A stretch of DNA of 23,443 bases from Larix sibirica (Eukaryota; Streptophyta; Pinopsida; Pinales; Pinaceae). Below the pieces are notes generated by a model. The model saw nothing but the letters and a program-made list of their open reading frames with translations, made no database searches and had not been told where the DNA came from. Every line of letters starts with the position of its first letter. The first letter of the stretch is position 1. The translations under genes were made by a program, and so were the position numbers. Below, piece by piece: positions 17,773 through 23,443 of the stretch. Location: the NCBI GenBank assembly GCA_004151065.3, contig NWUY0300001054.1:49070-72512 (forward strand), in the 5' to 3' direction.

Positions 17773-18829
17773 AGTGGTGCAGAGGATTTACACCCAGCAA
17801 GATAGGTTGCAGAACTCAAAAGAACATGGATAAAACACTAATGCATATCACACAAAAATTCACAGCAATGAAAGCTGAAATTGTATTAGCCGATCAGAAG
17901 ATGTACAACAGTCAGAAATGGAGTTTGTAACCCTTCTATAATGGAAGTGACCGATTAAGTACTATTCCTCGTCTTCCTAACTCTTTAACTTCTGATGTAC
18001 AATACAATTGTTACAAAAATAGTGTACTTTGAGGAGGATGAGAAACAAAGAGTCCTCGTTGATGATCCATTTGCCAGCTGTCTGTTCCACCACTGACTCT
18101 GCAGTCTGCCAAGTCTAATCGCCCTCTGTGGTGTCAAATTGTGGCACATCTTTGTTCTGCTAAATTGTCATGTGCTGCAGTTTATTCTTGCACAGTGCAA
18201 GGGGCACACGATATGGAATCTGGATATCAGTGGTCCTTCATGCTAGTGCTGTTACCCGCGATCTGTGTATGTTGCAGTTCCCTCTCCTCATCTGAGCCAC
18301 AATGCTGGTTTGTAGACAAGTTTCAGACCTGCAATTCTGCATCTGCTGAAGGGGGCCTGCAGTTTTCTTCATGTGATGTGAAATTCTGTTTGGTACTAAT
18401 GTGTGCAAGTATATGGAAGGATGTTTGCTCCTTTCATGTTCCAATTGTACTGTTACATCGATGGTGGGAGTGTTTGAATTTCAAACAATTAAAAGTTGCC
18501 TTAAGAATAATTATAGAAAGCTCATTCTGGTTTTCTTACATGCAGAGTAATTTTCTACTAATGATATTTGAATTAAATACTTCTTGAGAAATGGGAAACA
18601 AGGGATTATGCATACACCTGTGTGCTTTAGTTTATGCATTCTTTTGTTCGGACACCCAGAAATTATGGTGTGTAGAGTTGGTTATTCTTAAGATATAGTC
18701 ACCATCTTTCACACAAATTACTCAGTTGTACATGGAATGTTGGGTTCTGGATTAAAGGTCTATTCCTTATTGCCCTACATTACATTACTTATATTAAATA
18801 TGCTTGATAGGGTCGTTGTTAGTCTGTAG
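17773..18829 (+). other. Unassigned low-decay region with weak ORFs
   Basis: A splice-acceptor-like gtggtgcag ends near 17781 and is followed by an open stretch (MDKTLMHITQKFTAMKAEIV) to a stop at 17930. A second short frame runs 17998-18090 (IVYFEEDEKQRVLVDDPF). The longest plus-strand frame, 18141-18587, has its first ATG at 18213. It would encode about 124 residues with a hydrophobic, Cys-rich start, and no family match is evident. These may be exons or 3' UTR of the putative locus starting near 15610, or chance. Composition is more balanced than the transposon remains on both sides. Confidence 0.25.
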
Positions 18830-19305
18830 TGTCATCACGAGGATCTGCACCAACAGATCAGCCTAATAATTATAGGCCTCCTAGTCCTGTCACAGCTAGC
18901 TGCCTCTCCATTTCAGATTGTTGCTTTCCCATCTAAGCGCGGTGTCCCTGGAGGTCACATGCTAGAATCTGATCTGCAAATATGTGTAAGAAAACAACAG
19001 AAAACAGCATGCTATATCTCCATTTTGACTGTCCTAAAACAGTTAAAGCTGGAGGTTAAATGTCAAATTTGGAGGCCGAGAACAACAAATTTAAGAGACT
19101 TTTAACTGGAACAACCAATGAAATAGGTGAAGAAATTGCTTGTTTGAGTGAAAAATGAAATCAAACAAGAGCAATGAGGAACCACCAAACATTTACCAAA
19201 AGTTAACCATTAACATCCAATGAGACAAATGATTAGAATAAAGCATAATTGTACCTATAACACGTTACTTACAGACTGTTTGCACCATAATGGTTGACGT
19301 GGAAT
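18830..19305 (-). repeat. 3' LTR of element B (internally deleted)
   Basis: Aligned with 22688-23110 over its first 400 bp. Beyond 19235 only islands remain (agactgttt, accataat, ggaatagg), implying loss of about 130 bp of U3. The U3 edge is therefore uncertain, 19295-19315. A weak purine tract (GAGGAGA, minus strand, 19325-19319) lies just outside. Confidence 0.75.
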
Positions 19306-19418
19306 AGGCTGCTGATGATCTCCTCGCCAGCAAATGAGGGTGGTGGTGAGAGAATGGTGGATGAAGAAAAGATGAGGGCTCTGTTACGGCCAATAGTGCT
19401 CCCAATTGCATGCAAGAG

Positions 19419-19755
19419 AGTGCACCTTCCTTCATTGAGAGTAATTGTAGTCTAGCAAGGTGCGCCCTCTTTAACTGATAGCTGATGCATGCAAGTGGAG
19501 TGTGCCCTCCTTCAATGAGGTCAACTGCAAGATCCCTCCTTCACTGAGGTCAACTACAAGACAAGTGAGTGTGTCGTCTTTGATTGAGAGAGTATGCATG
19601 CAAGTCGAGTGCGCCCTTCCTTAACTGAGAAAAATTGCAAGATAAGTGCGCCCTCCTTCACTAGATTGCTTTGCATGCATGAGGTGCCCTCTTGTTTAAC
19701 TGAGACAAAATACAACCTTTTCTCCATGCATGCACCCAGTTCACTGAAGGATCTC
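19419..19755. repeat. Degenerate tandem array with GTGCGCCCTCCTTCACTGAG core
   Basis: Eight or nine imperfect units, each with a gtgc-ccctccttca-tgag core, an aactgcaag-like follower and, in some, tgcatgcaag. Spacing varies from about 30 to 60 bp. The arrangement is a minisatellite, not CRISPR: no constant repeat and spacer. Confidence 0.75.
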
Positions 19756-20414
19756 ATCCCTAATTTGTGGTCTTCATCCTCCATAAATGCACCCTCACAT
19801 GTGGGCTTTTCCTCACACTGATTCTTTTAATTTTTTGATGCAGGTTTTGGAGGGTTGCCTTATTGTCAAAGGCGCTTTAGGACACCATACTTTGATCTTG
19901 ACTGGGTGCTTCAAATTTATTTGGTGAAGTAACCTTTCATAAGGCTTTACTTTTTGCTTTGTGGAGAGTTTTCCTTACAAAAAAGATCACTCTTTTATGT
20001 AGATTAACCAAGGATAGTACTACCCAGATTCTTTCTATTTCATCCTTGGCCTGTGATTTCCCTTTTCACAGTTCTAGCTCTGTTCCTTACCTCAACACCT
20101 CTTCATGACCAAACCTGGACCATCACCCCCACTGCTTGCTTGAAGACTTGACTTTGAACCTGTACCTGTTATACACAATGAAAATGGTAATAACAGATAT
20201 GCTCAACAAAGAACATAATCAAAAAGCAAATAAGCAGTCTCATTTGGACTTGCTTCTTTTACAAACCCCACATAAATTTTTATCCATGTCATGTGGTCCT
20301 CTTGATCAACGTCCATGCCTGGATCAACGGACAATGTGACCAGCTTGATGGGATCTTGATGGATCTTAACCTTCTAGTAATGTAGGCACAACTGGGGGTT
20401 TAACAATGGCGACT

Positions 20415-20435
20415 CAAGGGGATGACATCCCCTTG
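20415..20435. repeat. 21-bp near-perfect palindrome
   Basis: Ten-base arms CAAGGGGATG and CATCCCCTTG around a single central A. Could form a cruciform or RNA hairpin. Confidence 0.85.
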
Positions 20436-21621
20436 CGGAGTGTTGATAATTATTGAATCTCTGTACTCCGAGGCTTTGAAAATGATCAATGAAACTATGA
20501 CATATATCAAAGTGCCTGTCCACTATGCAATGGAGTCAAGTGCATGGGACCTTGGCTAATAGGCTGAACATGAGGTATAACCATGCATGCTCCTTTGTAT
20601 TTGGCATCTGCAACCTGCAACTCGTTCGATAAGTACTCTTCTTCTAGAAAATGAGATGAAGTCAACAACTGAGAGAAAAGCTACTTGATCAGCTGCCAAT
20701 AATGAAAGCACCTGACAAGTACAGAGATATTATTGCTAATGGGCTCTAATGTATGAGCACAACCCTCAACGCAAAAGATGAATGAAAGTTGAGCTCAGGT
20801 GGAGCTCATTTGATCATGACCCAATGATGGTCAGTCCTGTCAGACGTAGGATGGCCGCAAATAAGGCTAACGACCATCAAGATGCTCTAGCTTCTAGGTC
20901 AAGCCTCAGATGATGTGCTAAAGTCAATAAGGAATGACTTGCTAAGAGGTAGGTATTGGCAGGAACCTATTTCCCAGCTCGAAGCAAGAACCAGAAGCAT
21001 AGTCACATGGTGTCATATCCCTAGGGGTGGATGAGGCAATGACTAGCAGTGATTTACATGAAGTATAAACATGAAAAGACAAGATAGTAGTAAGAATGAA
21101 GACTTATTGTAGTGTTTCTTTGTCACTGACTCACTACCCACACCTAGTAGACTCAAGGATTTGTGGCCAAGATGAAATGCAAGTGGAAAAGGGCATCATC
21201 CAGGCTTGAACAAGGGCAAGTCCGATGATATAAAATTTCAAAAATTTGAACCCAAGGCAACAATGTTGGCTAACCATGTGAAAAACAATGAAACTAAACA
21301 AACCAGGCAATTTTTGAGGACTGTTAACAAATGAAAATAAATTTAGGGCTAAAATAAAGCCAAAAAGCATGACGAAAAACAATCTGAAAATGCAAACAGC
21401 AAGCTGAAAATAAAAAATCAGCTAAAGGAAATGGTAAAAATGACAACTTGTACTCTATAGGAGACCCCAAAAAATACCCCTTCTTTTTTTTGTATGGATG
21501 CAAAGGCCCTTATTTTGGATGTTTGTCAAAGCTGCCATGGTCAATCAACATAGTCAAATGACCAATGTGACCATACAGCTAGGTGATCAATGTTGTGGGA
21601 AACATCAACATAATCAACCCT

Positions 21622-22573
21622 TCAGTGCAACCAATCATGAAGTCTCCTGAGATGAAAAGATGCACTCATTAAGTCTTTCGGCTGAAACTTGGAGCATGGT
21701 TCCTCATTAGTGATCAGGAAGAAAGCAAAAAAGCCAAAACTCATCAAATCTGCCTCTTGAAACACCTCTATCATCCTAGACTTAACTGGATCATGACTCA
21801 TCTTGATATCCAAGCAATAATCCGTCGAAGGATCTTCCTAAAGAACAAAATCTGCATGTGGGATCATGGGCAAACTATGAGGAAGGTCATCTTCCAGTTG
21901 AACCAAATGTTGTTCCTCCTGCTGTAGTGGTATTTGATCAAACTGTTCTTGGGTCACTATGGGGATAAGCAAAGGATAAACCCTTTGATTGATTAAATTC
22001 TGCATGGCTGATTTGTTCCTCTTCTTTTTGAACTTTATCATCATTACTAAGGAATCAACAATTCCACTTGTAAACTCAACTCTTCATTTTCATCTTCATG
22101 GAATTCTACATATGACTCAATTGGTGCAACAATTGGTTCATGATCATCTAGGCATGAGTCATTGTTCGGTAGTTCAGCGGATGCACAACTTTCATTATTC
22201 TGTTCCTTCTCAGCAGCAAGGAATTCCTCTACTCTTAGGGCAATGCAAAAAGCTTGCCCTATACTTGTGGTCTCTCATTCCATAAGAGAGTGAAATTCTA
22301 GATCAAAAGTGAAGACATAATCCAGTACAACACCCCTTTAGAATGATGAATGAATCTTATTCAATGTATGGATATATGAAAAGCAAGTATAGTTTCTATG
22401 TACTTATCATCCATGTTAAATCATGATCCGTCCACAAATAGTCACCAGGGGAGACTAGGGTGGTCTGCCCTTATGTTCCAAAATAGAATTTCAGGTTCAT
22501 TAAGGCATTGAACTGCGCCTTGTGCATGGTCAAATCATGGAAATCTTCTTTAGTCCAACTTGATAAAACCCTG
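21622..22573 (-). pseudogene. Decayed ORF of unknown family in element B
   Basis: About 315 codons on the minus strand in three blocks. First, 22573-22400: LSSWTKEDFHDLTMHKAQFN and FGT-stop-GQTTLVSPGDYLW. Second, a shifted frame, 22425-22036: MDDKYIETILAFHI, VVLDYVFTFDLEFHSLME, then an acidic stretch (EFHEDENEE), ending in five stop codons in a row. Third, another shifted frame, 22044-21622: RNKSAMQNLINQRVYPLL to KDLMSASFHLRRLHDWLH with one TAG between. Internal stops are one transition from Gln, Arg or Trp codons. There is no zinc knuckle, protease DTG or RT motif, and I do not recognise the protein. Position right after the primer site is where gag normally lies. Confidence 0.5.
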
Positions 22574-22666
22574 CACAATGGAATCGCCAAGTGAAATGAA
22601 AAAATATAAAGAAAATAAATAAAATCTCACCAATGTTGTTGTTTAGATTTCGAAGGATTGACGAAG

Positions 22667-22684
22667 TCCTCAGCAATGACGCCA
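22667..22684 (-). promoter_or_regulatory. Primer-binding site, tRNA-Asp type
   Basis: Minus strand TGGCGTCATTGCTGAGGA against TGGCGCCGTTGCCGGGGA, the complement of the plant tRNA-Asp(GUC) 3' end: 14 of 18 match and all four differences are C-to-T or G-to-A. Separated from the LTR end by ATT. Confidence 0.8.
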
Positions 22685-22687
22685 AAT

Positions 22688-23300
22688 TGTTATCATGCGG
22701 ATCTGCATCAGCAGACCAGTCTTATAATTTTAGGCCTCCTAGTCTTGTCACAGCTAGGTACCTCTCTGATTTAGGCTAGCACTCTCCCAGTTTGAGGGGG
22801 GGTGTCCTTGGAGGTCACACACTGCAATCTTATCTGCAAATCTGCATAAGAAATCACGAGAAAACAACATGCTATATCTCCCTTTTGACTGTCCTAAAAC
22901 AATTAAAGTGGGAGGGTTAGTTTAAATGTTGAATTTGGAGTCTGAGGACAATAAATTTAAGAGACTATTAATCGGAAAAACCAATAAAATAGGTGAAGAA
23001 ATTGCGTCTTTGAGTGATTAAAATGAAATCAAAGCAAGAGCAATGAGGAAACATTGAACATTTACCAAAATTTAACCATTAGCATTCAACGAGACAAAGA
23101 ATTAGAACTGACAGGTAATTAACTCCCGAATTCAATTACTCACTTGCAAAAGCATTTATTTATACATATCATATGGTTGTTGGGATTCACCCACCAAAAG
23201 GCCTCTTGGATTCCTACGGAGACTGTTTGTCTTCTTATTTTATATTTACAATATTTACAAAATACTTGGAACCATAATCCCGAGGATTAGGTTTCCAACA
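22688..23300 (-). repeat. 5' LTR of element B (complete)
   Basis: 613 bp on the minus strand, TGTTGG to ATAACA. A TATA box (TATAAATA) lies at 23164-23157. N23301 touches its start. Confidence 0.82.
23157..23164 (-). promoter_or_regulatory. TATA box in the 5' LTR of element B
   Basis: TATAAATA about 140 bp inside the LTR on the minus strand. The matching part of the other LTR is deleted. Confidence 0.55.
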
Positions 23301-23319
23301 NGATAATTCACTATCTCAA

Positions 23320-23443
23320 GTCTCCCTCTATTCACTTAAAAGGATGGAGAGACTTGTGTTGATGTGCTTGGTTCGATCATGGAATTTGGGATTCTTGGCC
23401 AACTTGATTGCAGAAGTGTTGTCAACCAGTAGAGGAGTAGAAC
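23320..23443 (-). pseudogene. Ty1/copia RNase H C-terminal fragment
   Basis: The minus-strand frame from the window edge reads LVDNTSAIKLAKNPKFHDRT then KHI. These are the DN-SAI-LA-NP-FH-RTKHI motifs of copia RNase H, which degrades the RNA template during reverse transcription. The normal continuation (HFIR, then the ADIFTK block) is absent: the frame ends about 15 codons later. A purine-rich agagggagactt on the minus strand near 23327 could be a copia polypurine tract. The fragment ends just before N23301 and the LTR of element B. Either an old copia copy was interrupted by element B, or the join is an assembly artefact. Confidence 0.8.

Larger units (their letters stand above)
19306..21621. 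other. Non-coding interior of element B
   Basis: About 2.3 kb without recognised domains. It holds the 19419-19755 tandem array and the 20415-20435 palindrome. A hydrophobic minus-strand frame at 21382-21134 lacks any family signature. Confidence 0.5.
18830..23300 (-). mobile_element. LTR element B: non-autonomous LTR retrotransposon without pol
   Basis: The two direct repeats at 18830-19305 and 22688-23300 are about 85% alike where aligned. On the minus strand the complete LTR starts TGTTGG and ends ATAACA; the other ends ATGACA. A primer-binding site complementary to plant tRNA-Asp follows the upstream LTR after three bases (ATT), as in Athila/Tat-type Ty3/gypsy elements. The internal 3.4 kb shows no protease, RT, RNase H or integrase. 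It holds a decayed unknown ORF next to the primer site, then non-coding DNA with a tandem array and a palindrome. This matches a LARD-like derivative. Flanking 5-mers (tgtag; ngata) do not match. Confidence 0.82.

Noticed and set aside
19419-19755. CRISPR-like array
   Set aside because: Units are degenerate and spacing is irregular; the host is eukaryotic.
19554-19821. Frames on both strands across the tandem array
   Set aside because: Products of the repeated units, with no protein-like motif.
21134-21382. 82-codon hydrophobic minus-strand frame as a membrane protein
   Set aside because: Isolated, no family signature, and surrounded by non-coding element DNA.
22571-22630. GT...AG intron between primer site and ORF of element B
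   Set aside because: Signals fit (gtgag, ttgtgcag), but 60 nt is shorter than normal plant introns and there is no transcript evidence.

Overview
This window looks like conifer nuclear DNA from a transposon-rich, old, AT-rich intergenic stretch. The argument is its content: decayed plant LINEs, two LTR elements without pol, a tRNA-derived SINE and, most tellingly, a Penelope-like element (PLE) with a GIY-YIG endonuclease. Endonuclease-bearing PLEs in land plants are known mainly from conifers (the 'Dryad' group). No intact protein-coding gene, tRNA, rRNA or CRISPR array can be supported.

Layout. 1-2020: two partial LINE copies on the minus strand, both with ORF1 N-terminal sequence, joined at an ambiguous base (N503). 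2170-3815: decayed plus-strand LINE ORF2 C-terminus. 3816-4454: minus-strand LINE 3' end with poly(A). 4455-5114: AT-rich tandem duplication. 5312-8424: near-complete but broken minus-strand PLE, with coiled-coil-like N-terminus, RT, thumb and GIY-YIG, and an internal 225-bp duplication. 8480-10820: unassigned AT-rich DNA. 10821-14891: LTR element A on the plus strand, with tRNA-Met-type primer site, one decayed ORF and no pol. 14941-15353: tRNA-derived SINE with a doubled tail. 15610-18829: the least transposon-like part, with a CpG-retaining promoter or 5'-leader candidate followed by minisatellite-like and tandem-duplicated DNA. 18830-23300: LTR element B on the minus strand, with tRNA-Asp-type primer site, an unknown decayed ORF, a tandem array and a palindrome. 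23320-23443: Ty1/copia RNase H remnant.

The features are independent layers of insertion and do not form a pathway. Several coding frames are broken at TAA/TAG/TGA codons that are one transition from CAA/CAG/CGA/TGG, and differences between paired LTRs are largely transitions where I compared them. This is what long methylation and deamination of silenced transposons would produce. Coordinates of decayed elements are by eye and good to about 10-50 bp, except where motifs fix them.
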